A stretch of 64,000 nucleotides of DNA. It comes from Emergencia sp. 1XD21-10. Lineage in GTDB: Bacteria > Bacillota > Clostridia > Peptostreptococcales > Anaerovoracaceae. A program made the translations under genes and the position numbers. The stretch is taken from contig NZ_QWEQ01000011.1 of the NCBI RefSeq assembly GCF_009936045.1, forward strand, positions 1 to 64,000. The letters are read 5' to 3'. Position 1 is the stretch's first letter, and each line of letters begins with the position of its first letter. Below are positions 9,163 to 17,854 of this stretch, in pieces. The notes beneath the pieces are model-generated. The model was given only the letters and a program-made list of their open reading frames with translations, did not search any database and was not told the DNA's origin.

Positions 9163-9327
9163 CGGTCCCCTTTCGATCCTATTAGTTACATTTAATTCCA
9201 TATTTGTAAATAAATTATACACAATTATTTCAAAAAGCCAACCATTATTTCATCGCTGACGCTTGATGAAAACGCACCTGAAATCCTGAATGCTGATGTC
9301 CCTAAGCATCTCATCTCTTTTGAAAAA

Positions 9328-9351
9328 CGACCTCGCCACAGGGCGAGGTCG
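9328..9351 (-). terminator. Intrinsic terminator of the rnf operon
   Basis: A 10-bp perfect stem (CGACCTCGCC / GGCGAGGTCG, loop of 4) begins about 17 bp beyond the rnfB stop and is followed on the minus strand by TTTTT. This is a textbook rho-independent terminator. Confidence 0.9.
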
Positions 9352-9367
9352 CAAATTAAAATCTTTT

Positions 9368-10207
9368 TTAAGCCTCCGGCTTTTCTGCTTTCGGTTCAGC
9401 TGATTTTGCCGGCGCTTTCTTTACGCGCATATTGTTGATTGCGCCTGTCGGACATTCTTTTGCGCAAAGTCCGCAGTTCTTGCACTTGTCAGGGTCGATT
9501 CTTGCCACGTTGTTTTCCACTGTGATTGCCTCGAACTTACAAGTCTTTTCGCACTTCTTGCAGCCGATACATCCGTTAGTGCAGGCCTTTCTGGTATCTG
9601 CGCCTTTTGCTTCAGATTTGCACTGAACCACAACCAGGTTCTTAGCGCTCTGAATTTTGATAACGGAGTTCGGGCAAACCTTTGCACATGCGCCGCAAGC
9701 TACGCAGTTATCTCTGTTGACAACCGCTACGCCGTCGCACACGTGAATCGCGTCAAAGTCGCATGCTGCAGCACAGTCCCCAAGACCGATACAGCCATAA
9801 GGGCAAGCGGAAAGTCCGCCGAAAAACTGCTTTGCAGCAGAACAGGTCTGTACACCTGTATATTCCATGATGGTCTTTGCTGCATCCTTAGTACCGTTGC
9901 ACATCACAACTGCCACCTGTTTGTCAGCAGAACCTGCTTCAACGCCCAACACTTCCGCAAGCTTTGCGGCAACATCTGCGCCGCCTACAGGGCACATGGA
10001 ACAGCTGAGTGAATGATCCTCAGCCAGAGCATTGGCATAATCGTCGCAACCGTTATATCCGCAGGCACCGCAGTTGGCGCCCGGAAGTTCCGCACGAAGC
10101 AGTGCAAACGTTTCATCAACAGGTACGAAGAACACTTTGGAAGCGATGGTCAGAATGACTGCGCAGACAAGACCAATCGCAACTACAATTAAAACTGGTG
10201 TTAACAT
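9368..10207 (-). CDS. rnfB: Rnf complex subunit B (ferredoxin-type Fe-S protein)
   Basis: 279 residues. An N-terminal membrane anchor (residues 3-28) is followed by the RnfB Fe4-S4 motif CGACGYNGC...C, then further Cys clusters: [33 protein letters not shown] and [11 protein letters not shown]. Each is a Cx2Cx2Cx3C ferredoxin-type site or a close relative. The tail is Ala/Lys/Glu-rich. RnfB takes electrons from reduced ferredoxin at the cytoplasmic face and passes them into the membrane complex. It is the last gene of the operon, 18 bp after rnfA. Confidence 0.95.
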   Translation of the reverse strand: MLTPVLIVVAIGLVCAVILTIASKVFFVPVDETFALLRAELPGANCGACGYNGCDDYANALAEDHSLSCSMCPVGGADVAAKLAEVLGVEAGSADKQVAVVMCNGTKDAAKTIMEYTGVQTCSAAKQFFGGLSACPYGCIGLGDCAAACDFDAIHVCDGVAVVNRDNCVACGACAKVCPNSVIKIQSAKNLVVVQCKSEAKGADTRKACTNGCIGCKKCEKTCKFEAITVENNVARIDPDKCKNCGLCAKECPTGAINNMRVKKAPAKSAEPKAEKPEA

Positions 10208-10224
10208 TTCATTCGCCTCCTATC

Positions 10225-10803
10225 TTACTGGAACAGTCCGCTGAAGCCCATGAAGCCCAGGGACAGCATAGCAGCAGTAATTAATGTAAGAGGAACACCT
10301 CTGAATGCCATCGGCACGCCATCTTCGTTTTCCAGCTTGCTTCTGACACCGGCAAAGAGAATCATTGCCAATAAGAAACCTACGCCGGCGCCGAATGCGT
10401 TGCAGATGGACAGTAAGTATCCGTAACCGGAATCGATATTGTTGATGCAGACACCCAGTACCGCGCAGTTGGTGGTAATTAACGGAAGGAATACGCCCAG
10501 CGCCTTGTGCAGGGATGGGATGAATTTCTTCAGCATCATTTCAACCAGCTGTACCAGCGCAGCGATAACCAGGATGAAGACTACAGTCTGCAAATATCCA
10601 ATATCAAATTTGTTTAAAACCTGCTGAATTGGCCAGGTCGCGATTGTCGCAAGCACCATTACAAAGATAACGGCGATACCCATACCTACCGCGGAATCCA
10701 GTTTTTTGGATACGCCCAGGAATGGACAAATACCAAGGAACTGCGCCAATACATAGTTGTTTACAAGAATCATACTCATGATGATAGTAATTGCTTCTAA
10801 CAT
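10225..10803 (-). CDS. rnfA: Rnf complex membrane subunit A
   Basis: 192 residues with six predicted membrane spans and the conserved opening NNYVLAQFLGICPFLGVSKK. RnfA and RnfE are homologous membrane proteins with inverted topology that form the electron path and ion channel core. The start ATG overlaps the 3' end of rnfE by 7 bp, so translation is coupled. Confidence 0.95.
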   Translation of the reverse strand: MLEAITIIMSMILVNNYVLAQFLGICPFLGVSKKLDSAVGMGIAVIFVMVLATIATWPIQQVLNKFDIGYLQTVVFILVIAALVQLVEMMLKKFIPSLHKALGVFLPLITTNCAVLGVCINNIDSGYGYLLSICNAFGAGVGFLLAMILFAGVRSKLENEDGVPMAFRGVPLTLITAAMLSLGFMGFSGLFQ

Positions 10804-11504
10804 ACTTCTTCAGCTCCTTTCTGACAATCTTTTTCTTTTCTTGCGCCGCCGCACATTGCAGCCATAGCGCAACCTTCACAGCCAAATTCTTTCTTCTTCA
10901 GCGCCTTGCCCTTTGTAAAGTAGTTTACAGCGGCAATGAGCACACCGAATACGAAGAATCCGCCCGGAGCCAGATTGAAAATTCCCATGCCTGGAACGAT
11001 ATTCGTCAGAACTTCCTGTCCGAACAGTGTACCTGAACCGAAGAATTCTCTAATCAGACCCATAACGCCCAGCGCCAGGGTAAATCCAATACCCATACCG
11101 ATACCGTCCAGTGCGGAGTCAAACGGATTATTTTTGCTTGCAAACATTTCTGCTCTTCCCAAAATGATACAGTTTACTACAATCAATGGAATAAACAGAC
11201 CCAGTGAAGCGTACAGGGAAGGTACAAATGCCTGCAGCAATAACTGAACAACCGTTACAAATCCTGCAATTACTACAATGTAGCACGGGATACGAACTTT
11301 GTCAGGAATGATATTTCGAAGAATAGAGATTACGATATTGGAACAAATCAGTACCGCCATAGCAGATACGCCCATTCCGATACCGTTAATTGCAGAAGAA
11401 GTAGTTGCCAGTGTCGGACAAGTACCCAGCAGCAATACAAGTACAGGGTTTTCCTTAATGATACCTTTGGTAAGGATGCTTAACTTGCTTGGTTTCTTTT
11501 CCAT
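10797..11504 (-). CDS. rnfE: Rnf complex membrane subunit E
   Basis: 235 residues, multi-spanning, with the RnfE/NqrD opening (GIIKENPVLVLLLGTCPTLATTSSA). The C-terminal tail is unusual in being Cys-rich (FGCEGCAMAAMC), which may bind metal. It begins inside the rnfG stop as TAATG, with GGAGGTG upstream. Confidence 0.94.
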   Translation of the reverse strand: MEKKPSKLSILTKGIIKENPVLVLLLGTCPTLATTSSAINGIGMGVSAMAVLICSNIVISILRNIIPDKVRIPCYIVVIAGFVTVVQLLLQAFVPSLYASLGLFIPLIVVNCIILGRAEMFASKNNPFDSALDGIGMGIGFTLALGVMGLIREFFGSGTLFGQEVLTNIVPGMGIFNLAPGGFFVFGVLIAAVNYFTKGKALKKKEFGCEGCAMAAMCGGARKEKDCQKGAEEVC

Positions 11505-12085
11505 TATTTAGCACCTCCTACAATCTTATACTGTTCTAATGCGCAGTATACGCCATAGTGTACCGCATTAGAAGAAATAGTCGCGCCGGAAATGTGATTG
11601 ATGGCAGCTTCATCTTTTGCAGATGTGGAAGTAATCTCATCAGAAGATTTTCCTTCATACTGATACAGATGTCCATCGTGATCGTGGGCTTTGGTTCCAA
11701 GACCCGGTGTATCCGCGTGGGCAGTTACCTTAACGCCGGTAATCCTGCCGTCCGCATCAATGCCAATCATCTCAGTCAGCACGCCGCCGAAGGACTTAGT
11801 ATTTACAGTAATCACCATACCACTTCCATTGTCTGCGATGTAGCACTCCGTTGCATATACCTTGTCAGGATCCGCAACAGCCAACTCGCCGTCATAGGCA
11901 GTGAAAGAATCTGCTGCCGGCAGAAGCTCTGCTCTTGCCTCGTTTGCAGATTCAATTGCATTCTTATCGATGATTGGCTTCGCAACACCGTAAGTTGCAG
12001 CAAGAGCTGCAGTGATTACTAAACAAATCGCTACTAAAACAACGATAGGTGCAACATATTCTTTGAAAGTATTGTTATTTTTCAT
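11504..12085 (-). CDS. rnfG: Rnf complex flavoprotein subunit G
   Basis: About 193 residues with one N-terminal membrane anchor and an FMN_bind domain. SGATISS near residue 170 is the S(T)GAT-type motif whose Thr carries a covalent FMN. ATG 12085 is preferred over the longer frame because GGAGGTG sits about 8 bases upstream and the upstream codons belong to the rnfD 3' end, which overlaps by 11 bp. The subunit faces the outside of the membrane in characterised Rnf complexes. Confidence 0.94.
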   Translation of the reverse strand: MKNNNTFKEYVAPIVVLVAICLVITAALAATYGVAKPIIDKNAIESANEARAELLPAADSFTAYDGELAVADPDKVYATECYIADNGSGMVITVNTKSFGGVLTEMIGIDADGRITGVKVTAHADTPGLGTKAHDHDGHLYQYEGKSSDEITSTSAKDEAAINHISGATISSNAVHYGVYCALEQYKIVGGAK

Positions 12086-13064
12086 TTTTCTTTGCACCTC
12101 CATATGTTAATTTGATGCACAGCTGATCAATCAGCGGCGTCATAATATTCATCAGTAAGATGGAGAAGGATACGCCTTCCGGATATGCACCCCAAAGTCT
12201 TACAACCATGGTGATGATACCGCAGCCAACGCCCATGATGACTTTACCCAGAGACATAATCGGGGAAGTCACATAATCAGTTGCCATGAAGAACGCACCC
12301 AGCATTACGCCGCCTGCGCAAACATGGAAAATTGCCATGTCCAGGGCACTTGCATCCACATCCCCTGAAAAGCTGTAGTACAGGAATGCGATAACAAATA
12401 CAGTACCGATAAAGCATGCCGGAATAATTGGACTGATGACTTTTTTCCAAATCAGGAACAGCCCGCCAGCCAGCAGCGCCAATGCGGAAACTTCGCCCAT
12501 AGAACCACCGATGAATCCGAGGAACATTTCAGCGTTGGACGGAAGATCGGCAGCACTGCCTTCCGCAAGCACGCCAAGCGGCGTTGCACTAGTTACTGCA
12601 TCTGCTTCCGCCATTCTTGGAGTCGGCCATGTGGTCATTTCTGTTGCAAAGGAAATGAACAGCACAATTCTTGCTGTGATAGCAGGGTTTACGATGTTTC
12701 TGCCAATACCGCCGTAAAGCTGTTTTACGATGATAATTGCAACAAAGCATCCAATGATTTCCATCCAGTACGGGAAGTTTGAAGGCACGTTGAATGCAAT
12801 CAGAACGCCCGTCAGAGCGGCAGATAAGTCTCCCGCAGTCTGTCTCTTTTTCATGGCTTTGTTGTAGAGCCATTCAAAGCCTACGCTGGCAACTACGCAA
12901 ACCAGAGTTAACAGGATTACACGCATGCCAAATACGTAGATACTTACCAAAAACGAAGGCACTAAAGCAAGGATTACCATCAGCATGGTTTTGCTTGTAT
13001 CCATCTTGCTCACTAAATGCGGTGCGGAGGATACTGCCAGATTATTATAGTATGTCTTATCCAT
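12075..13064 (-). CDS. rnfD: Rnf complex membrane subunit D
   Basis: 329 residues, polytopic. The DAVTSATPLGVL segment near residue 175 contains the Thr used for covalent FMN attachment in RnfD/NqrB. Other family landmarks are the KQLYGGIGRNIVNPA loop and the C-terminal region RLWGAYPEGVSFSILLMN. It starts as TAATG on the rnfC stop. Confidence 0.94.
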   Translation of the reverse strand: MDKTYYNNLAVSSAPHLVSKMDTSKTMLMVILALVPSFLVSIYVFGMRVILLTLVCVVASVGFEWLYNKAMKKRQTAGDLSAALTGVLIAFNVPSNFPYWMEIIGCFVAIIIVKQLYGGIGRNIVNPAITARIVLFISFATEMTTWPTPRMAEADAVTSATPLGVLAEGSAADLPSNAEMFLGFIGGSMGEVSALALLAGGLFLIWKKVISPIIPACFIGTVFVIAFLYYSFSGDVDASALDMAIFHVCAGGVMLGAFFMATDYVTSPIMSLGKVIMGVGCGIITMVVRLWGAYPEGVSFSILLMNIMTPLIDQLCIKLTYGGAKKNEK

Positions 13065-14380
13065 TATTTAATTCCAGCCTCCTTTACAACGCCTTTTCCA
13101 AGCTTATTCATGAAGCCCAGAGGTCTTCTCGCAGGACATACATAGGAACAACTTCCGCATTCCATGCACTGCATTACCTGAAGATCTGAAAGTCTCTGTG
13201 CATCTCTGCGCTCGTAAGCTTCTGCTAAAGCAGTTGGCAGAAGATTGAACGGACATGCCTTATGGCATCTGCCGCAATTGATACAAGCGGTTTCCTCCGG
13301 AATATATGACTTTTCTTTGGAGAATGCCAAGATTGCATTGTTATTCTTCACGATTGGCATTTCGTCGGAGAAAATAGCTCTTCCCATCATCGGTCCGCCC
13401 ATGATAATCTTCTTCGGCTCAGATTTATATCCGCCACAAAATTCGATTACATCGTGAATCTGTGTGCCGATTGGCGCGATGATATTTTTCGGCTGCGCTA
13501 CTGCATCGCCGTCAATAGTCATTCTCTTGTTGATGAGAGGCACGCCAGTTCTGAAATACTGTCCGACAAAGGCAACAGATGTAACATTGGAAAGAATAAT
13601 TCCAAGGTCAGCCGGCAGAACGCCCGCTTTCATTTCTTTGCCTGTAATTTCGTATACCAGTACACGTTCTGCACCCTTTGGATATCTGTCCTGAAGAGTG
13701 AAGGTGTGCATGTTGGAAAGCCCCTGCTCTGCAAACATCTGGTCGAGTTTTGCAATTGCATCAGGCTTGTTGGACTCAATACCTACATAAGCTTCGTCCA
13801 GATTCAGGTACTTCATGATCAGCTTCATACCGTCGATGATATCTTGCGTATCTTCTAACATACCTCTGTGGTCAGAAGTGATAAACGGTTCGCACTCTGC
13901 CGCATTCAGAATTAAAGTATGTACATCGTCAATATTCTTTGGATTGTACTTGATGTGAGTCGGGAAAGAGGCGCCGCCAAGACCTACAAGGCCGCTTGCT
14001 CTGACTGCTTTTACAAATCCTGCCAAATCATCTACTTCAGGAACTTTAATGTCCTCACTCATTTCTTGTTTTTTGTCAGTCTCAATTACAACTAACGTGT
14101 CATTCCCGCCAACGGCCGAACGCTGGGTCTCGATACCCACTACGGTTCCGGACACGCTGGAATGGATAGGTGCACTTACGAAAGCATCCGTATCACCGAT
14201 AAGTTGTCCCACCTTGACTGCATCTCCCTTGGCTACCAAGGGTTTACAAGGTGCGCCGATGTGCTGAGACATTGAAATCTTCACAATGTCAGGAATCGGC
14301 ATAACTTCGGTTTCACAGCCGGCAGTGTTCTTATAGTGACCGGCGTCAATGCTGTGTAAATGCTTTGCATTTGCGCTCAT
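13064..14380 (-). CDS. rnfC: Rnf complex subunit C (NADH-binding)
   Basis: 438 residues. The N-terminal barrel-sandwich region (SQHIGAPCKPLVAKGDAV) precedes a nucleotide/FMN-binding domain (GLGGASFPTHIKYNP, ILNAAECEPFITSDHR, MGGPMMGRAIF). Near the C-terminus are two Fe4-S4 sites, CINCGRCHKACP and CMECGSCSYVCP. RnfC exchanges electrons with NAD. It is the first gene of rnfCDGEAB, the order found in clostridia. The start ATG has AGAAAGGAAGG upstream. The complex couples ferredoxin:NAD+ oxidoreduction to Na+ or H+ export. Which ion is used cannot be told here. Confidence 0.95.
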   Translation of the reverse strand: MSANAKHLHSIDAGHYKNTAGCETEVMPIPDIVKISMSQHIGAPCKPLVAKGDAVKVGQLIGDTDAFVSAPIHSSVSGTVVGIETQRSAVGGNDTLVVIETDKKQEMSEDIKVPEVDDLAGFVKAVRASGLVGLGGASFPTHIKYNPKNIDDVHTLILNAAECEPFITSDHRGMLEDTQDIIDGMKLIMKYLNLDEAYVGIESNKPDAIAKLDQMFAEQGLSNMHTFTLQDRYPKGAERVLVYEITGKEMKAGVLPADLGIILSNVTSVAFVGQYFRTGVPLINKRMTIDGDAVAQPKNIIAPIGTQIHDVIEFCGGYKSEPKKIIMGGPMMGRAIFSDEMPIVKNNNAILAFSKEKSYIPEETACINCGRCHKACPFNLLPTALAEAYERRDAQRLSDLQVMQCMECGSCSYVCPARRPLGFMNKLGKGVVKEAGIK

Positions 14381-14719
14381 AATTTGAAACCTTCCTTTCT
14401 AAAAATAGCTTCCTTATAATCATACATGGTACATTATACTACAACGTTTCGCAAAAATCATTACATTTTTACAAGAAAACCGCATTTCACAGAATTTTCC
14501 TACATGTTCTGGATAAATTATGTACGTAACAACATATGCGGCAAGGGATTGGTTCATTCCGCCAGATGGGGGGGAGGCGTGATGCGGCGACCATTCTCAT
14601 GGACCGACTTTATCAGCCGTCTTTATGAGTCATCTATGGAGGAGGCTATACACACCATAAAAACACCCGCCTGCAAATGCACAAGGCGGGTTAAATGTAC
14701 GTTAATAAATATATGATCG
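14381..14719. other. Intergenic region between rnfC and the RelE-type locus
   Basis: No gene is visible in this stretch of about 340 bp. A TATAAT-type -10 box for rnf lies at 14433-14438 on the minus strand, but no good -35 box is found at 16-18 bp, so the rnf promoter is only partly supported. The right part holds the terminator of the toxin-antitoxin operon. Confidence 0.4.
14665..14691 (-). terminator. Intrinsic terminator of the RelE/antitoxin operon
   Basis: The stem is ACCCGCCT / AGGCGGGT (8 bp, loop 14673-14683), 29 bp after the antitoxin stop. On the minus strand it is followed by GTGTTTTTA, a short U-run. Confidence 0.75.
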
Positions 14720-14932
14720 TTAAATTCCAATCTGCGACCAATCGATATCTGTTTCATCAATAAACCCGCTCTGCTCCGCTTCCTTTAACGCTTCCGCTTC
14801 AGAAGCAGTGAGCTTTGTATAGTCCGGATCCCATGCTAGAACCAGTTTCTTGATGAACTCAAGTACAAAGTTTTGTTCGCTTTCAGGTAAGCTCTCCATT
14901 AAACGAGCTGCCTCTATTGTTATATTAGACAT
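14720..14932 (-). CDS. Antitoxin of a RelE-type toxin-antitoxin pair
   Basis: 70 residues, acidic, with a helical N-terminus (ITIEAARLMESLPESEQNFVLEFIKKLV). The C-terminal part is rich in Asp and Glu, as expected for a toxin-wrapping tail. It resembles the small antitoxins that accompany RelE/ParE toxins, but I cannot name the family with confidence. GGAGGTAACTT precedes ATG 14932. It lies 11 bp downstream of the toxin gene, so this is the less common toxin-first order. Confidence 0.75.
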   Translation of the reverse strand: MSNITIEAARLMESLPESEQNFVLEFIKKLVLAWDPDYTKLTASEAEALKEAEQSGFIDETDIDWSQIGI

Positions 14933-14943
14933 AAGTTACCTCC

Positions 14944-15204
14944 TTACTTGTAAATATCTCCTCGATTTCCTATATCAAGTATGAACAATATCTCCAAATC
15001 ACCTTTAATTCCATATTTATAAATAACTCGCCAAGTCCCGACTCTTAGTCTCATTTGCTCATCTTGACTTCCCTGCATCTGCTTAATATCTCCAACAGGC
15101 GGTGTTTTCGTCAGTCCATGAATTGCATCTCTAATACGTTGAACAGACTTTTTGTCTAGCTTATTTAGAAATTTTATTGCACGCTTAGAATATCTAACAA
15201 TCAT
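14944..15204 (-). CDS. RelE/ParE-family toxin (probable mRNA interferase)
   Basis: 86 residues with the RelE fold pattern: N-terminal strand MIVRYSKRAIKFLNKL, two helices (KKSVQRIRDAIHGL), then basic strands QMRLRVGTWRVIYKY and ILFILDIGNRGDIY. The Arg residues in LRVGTWRVIY and the conserved IGNRGDIY ending fit RelE-type ribosome-dependent nucleases rather than ParE. It starts with a strong GGAGGTAAGAA site. It is the first gene of a two-gene operon, and a TATAAT box lies about 50 bp upstream on the minus strand. Confidence 0.85.
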   Translation of the reverse strand: MIVRYSKRAIKFLNKLDKKSVQRIRDAIHGLTKTPPVGDIKQMQGSQDEQMRLRVGTWRVIYKYGIKGDLEILFILDIGNRGDIYK

Positions 15205-15335
15205 TTCTTACCTCCATCCAACTAATCCCCCTATTTTAAGTTCATTATACAATACTCTATTAAGAAAATCACTATAAATTTATGAATTTATTTTGTAATA
15301 AATAAATTCTTGAGACTCAAAACGAGATATTTACT

Positions 15336-15662
15336 TCACCGCACATCCGGCATGCAATATCTGGCAAAACCCAGTCTGCTCTCCTGCAAATATGTACGAC
15401 TGATTGATACAAAACTTCCATCTATTAATAGGAAGTTACTTTTTTCTATGGCGCTGACCCTGCCCATGTTGACAATCATGCTGTTATGACAGCGGAGAAA
15501 ATTTTGCGGTAGCGCTTCCATTTCTTCAAACTTTCCGTAAAAGCTGCAAAGCACCTGTCCGCCGGTTCCACGTACCAGCACCTGCCTTTTCTGTTTTTCA
15601 AAGTAATAAATTCTGCTGTAGGGAATCACAAAGCGACCGCTTTTATTTTCCAAATGTAACAA
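15336..15662 (-). CDS. Orphan LytTR DNA-binding domain protein
   Basis: About 108 residues that are almost only a LytTR domain: a YFEKQKRQVLVRG strand pair, FRCHNSMIVNMGRVSAIEKSNFLLIDG, and SISRTYLQE. LytTR domains bind direct repeats and are usually attached to a receiver domain. Here the frame starts with TTG at 15662 and a stop codon lies in frame nine codons upstream, so no receiver is attached. It could be a free-standing LytTR regulator or the surviving 3' end of a response regulator gene. No good ribosome site precedes TTG, which favours the remnant view. Confidence 0.6.
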   Translation of the reverse strand: MLHLENKSGRFVIPYSRIYYFEKQKRQVLVRGTGGQVLCSFYGKFEEMEALPQNFLRCHNSMIVNMGRVSAIEKSNFLLIDGSFVSISRTYLQESRLGFARYCMPDVR

Positions 15663-15730
15663 TCCGTAATGTTAATCATCTAAATTTTTCTTGTACTCCC
15701 TTCGCCAAACACTCACCTTTGCTATTTTCC

Positions 15731-15766
15731 AAAAAAAATAGAACTACAATAGTTTTCTGTAGTTCT
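15731..15766 (-). terminator. Intrinsic terminator of the DUF3990/HTH operon
   Basis: A 9-bp perfect stem (AGAACTACA 15740-15748 / TGTAGTTCT 15758-15766) is followed on the minus strand by ATTTTTTTT. It lies about 40 bp after the HTH gene. Confidence 0.9.
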
Positions 15767-15807
15767 TTACTCTATATTTCTTTAATAGTAAAAACAATCA
15801 GCTCCGC

Positions 15808-16440
15808 CTACCCCAAAATATCCATCATCTCGCATTTCAGTGCCCCGGACAGGCGAACGACAATTTCCGCCTGAGCCTTATTGATGTCCTTGCTTTTCCG
15901 CTCATAGGCACGAATGGTATTGATTGAAACACCGGACAACCCGGAAAGTTCTTCTTGCGTAAGGCCGCAATCTTTACGAACAATCTTCAGTTTACTGCCT
16001 GTCTGTGCAAAATGAGCATCCAGTACTTCATAAAATTTCCGTACATCGGTCTCGTGTAGTGTGTCGTAAAGCCCCTGCAGGGCATCGAAGGATACCGTCT
16101 CTAAAATATCCTTGAAGCTACGTCCTGAATACCACTGATAATGAGTCAGTGCCCAGCCAATCCAATACACATCAGATTTTTCATAGGTTTCAATAACGTC
16201 TGCGTCAATCTGCTTTCCCACAGTCCGTTCCATAACTTCTGAAAAAAGTTCTATGCCGCTTTTGCCCGCAATATATTTCGGATTTCCGCTTTCAATCTCT
16301 TCCGCAATTCCTGACTGAATAAACATATGGAGAAATTCGTCTCCTTTGTAACCAAACTCTATTACAGCGTCATGAAGCATATTTCCGACTGATTTCGCAG
16401 CCTTACTCAGATATGTGGCATTGTAAACGGGGGTCATCAT
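15808..16440 (-). CDS. HTH (XRE-type) protein, probable antitoxin partner of the DUF3990 protein
   Basis: 210 residues. The N-terminal part (about 1-130) is helical and resembles the small DUF3791-like proteins that accompany DUF3990 genes. The C-terminal part (about 145-205) is a Cro/CI-type HTH (LKIVRKDCGLTQEELSGLSGVSINTIRAYERKSKDINKA). The start is ATG 16440 or the next codon 16437, with GAGAGGATATGAAAA in front. The gene overlaps the toxin gene by 38 bp. Fusion of the partner domain to a DNA-binding domain suggests that it represses its own promoter, where a fitting operator is seen (17126-17160). Confidence 0.75.
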   Translation of the reverse strand: MMTPVYNATYLSKAAKSVGNMLHDAVIEFGYKGDEFLHMFIQSGIAEEIESGNPKYIAGKSGIELFSEVMERTVGKQIDADVIETYEKSDVYWIGWALTHYQWYSGRSFKDILETVSFDALQGLYDTLHETDVRKFYEVLDAHFAQTGSKLKIVRKDCGLTQEELSGLSGVSINTIRAYERKSKDINKAQAEIVVRLSGALKCEMMDILG

Positions 16441-17104
16441 TTTTCATATCCTCTCTAATAATATCAAGTATAAACAAATCTTCTCGAAGCATCGCAGGAT
16501 TTTTCTTTCTCTGTTGATAATTCTGTCTCGCCAAGCTGTCTCTTTGAGCGCGCTTGTAATAGTATTTCCGATAGTCGGCAATTTCATATTGCACAAACTC
16601 AATTTTGCTAAATGCTGCAGGAGAAAGCAGCACAACCTGCTCGCCAAGAGTTCCCAGTTCCATAGCAACACCCAAATCTCGTACCGAAATGGTATTGTTA
16701 ATAAAATCTTCCGCAAAAGAAAAATAAGAATCGTCTGCTCGATACCCCACCATGATATCAACACCCTTGGTATCGGGCAAAAAATACTCCAGCAGATACT
16801 CCCTCGCACTTCTTGCTATATTACTGTTGATATCAAACTTGCGGTTCTTCAAAAGAATTGCCAGCCAATTCAATATGTTAAAGTTCCCCTTTGTCAAATG
16901 CATCACTTGCATCTCATCAGTATGAAGGATGTACTGATTAGAATAACCGTCCCTTTTTATAGGGCATGCCCACTCCTTTGCCAGTTCCATATTCTCAGTG
17001 CAATAAAATCCCTGCCCATAATCATTGTATGACTTTCCAATGCCATACGTAGGAATTTCAACAATCTGCTGTGATCCATGATAAATCGTAATATCCTTAC
17101 TCAT
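16403..17104 (-). CDS. DUF3990-family protein, probable ADP-ribosyltransferase-like toxin
   Basis: 233 residues. The N-terminus has ITIYHGS, then KSYNDYGQGFYCTENMELAKEWAC, the pattern of DUF3990, whose fold resembles ADP-ribosyltransferases (H-G...F-Y-x-T). A later Glu-containing segment (ELGTLGEQVVLLSPAAF) could supply the catalytic Glu; this is inferred from spacing. ATG 17104 is chosen because GGAG lies 6 bases upstream; the frame also opens at TTG 17116. It forms an operon with the downstream HTH gene. Toxin activity and target are unproven. Confidence 0.75.
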   Translation of the reverse strand: MSKDITIYHGSQQIVEIPTYGIGKSYNDYGQGFYCTENMELAKEWACPIKRDGYSNQYILHTDEMQVMHLTKGNFNILNWLAILLKNRKFDINSNIARSAREYLLEYFLPDTKGVDIMVGYRADDSYFSFAEDFINNTISVRDLGVAMELGTLGEQVVLLSPAAFSKIEFVQYEIADYRKYYYKRAQRDSLARQNYQQRKKNPAMLREDLFILDIIREDMKNDDPRLQCHISE

Positions 17105-17125
17105 AAACCTCTCCAATCTATAATA

Positions 17126-17174
17126 CCACAGTATCAGTTTTCTTCATTGTAATACTGTGGCATCAGTTTGTCAA
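17126..17174 (-). promoter_or_regulatory. Promoter with inverted-repeat operator of the DUF3990/HTH locus
   Basis: On the minus strand, TTGACA (17169-17174), a 17-bp spacer and TACAAT (17146-17151) form a near-consensus promoter. Perfect 9-bp arms CCACAGTAT (17126-17134) and ATACTGTGG (17152-17160) flank the -10 box, 26 bp centre to centre. This is the layout expected for autoregulation by the HTH protein of the operon. Confidence 0.8.
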
Positions 17175-17400
17175 GCCCTCAGCCCCGCTAATTCCACTCC
17201 CACAAGAAAAAACCGCCGTTCAAAAACTTGCGTAGCTTCTTTCCAACCCTCTATTGACTTTCATCTTCCAGCCGTTTAGAACAAACTTATAAGTTTAAAA
17301 CTTTAGAGTTTAATAGCAAAGAGAACTTCACATATTTTACTGCAGAGATTATGAACTTCAGAATTTAAATAAACAATATAGTAAAAACAATTTTGAATGT

Positions 17401-17829
17401 ATCATAATTTATGGGCGTCGCCGTGTTGGCAAGACCGCATTGATTAACCAATTTTGCAAAGATAAACCGGCCATCTTTTTCTCCGCTCTCAATGCTTCTT
17501 CCCAGGAAAATTTAGAAGCTTTATCGAAAGCAATATATGAGAAACTTCTTTCGTTTTTGGTATTGTTGTACTGCAAAACATATCAGCCATCAGTGCGGGT
17601 CATATTGACCGTATTTACGATTCTGTAATCAGTAAATATTTTCTGATTACATGGGTCTTATTTTTAAGCCGGTGTGCCGTGAATATCTTTTTCTTTACGC
17701 GAAAGTCTTTGCCAAGGGTCTAAATATCATTACCCTATTTTCTCGAAGAGCGGATTCATCCAAGGGCTGCAAGACTTTGCAAAACAAGGTGAAGTTATGC
17801 TTGTCACACTACAGGACATGTATAAATAA
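17401..17829 (+). pseudogene. Remnant of an archaeal-type ATPase (ATPase_2/DUF234 family)
   Basis: The decayed frame begins IIIYGRRRVGKTALINQF, a Walker A motif typical of the ATPase_2 (PF01637) family, and continues through IFFSALNASSQENLEALSKAIYE. After about 60 codons the reading frame breaks down (stop near 17626). A C-terminal piece, GFIQGLQDFAKQGEVMLVTL, followed by TAA at 17827-17829, matches the end of DUF234-type proteins. Most of the middle (over 300 residues in intact members) is missing. No start codon or ribosome site is visible. Bases 17105-17400 upstream hold only the toxin promoter and a 14-bp palindrome (AAACTTATAAGTTT, 17283-17296). Confidence 0.7.
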
Positions 17830-17854
17830 AAAACAGTTCTATAATATCATGTTC

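Noticed and set aside
13064-14380. Nqr (Na+-NADH:quinone) complex instead of Rnf
   Set aside because: The gene order C-D-G-E-A-B and the multi-cluster RnfB-type ferredoxin protein are specific to Rnf. NqrF is absent.
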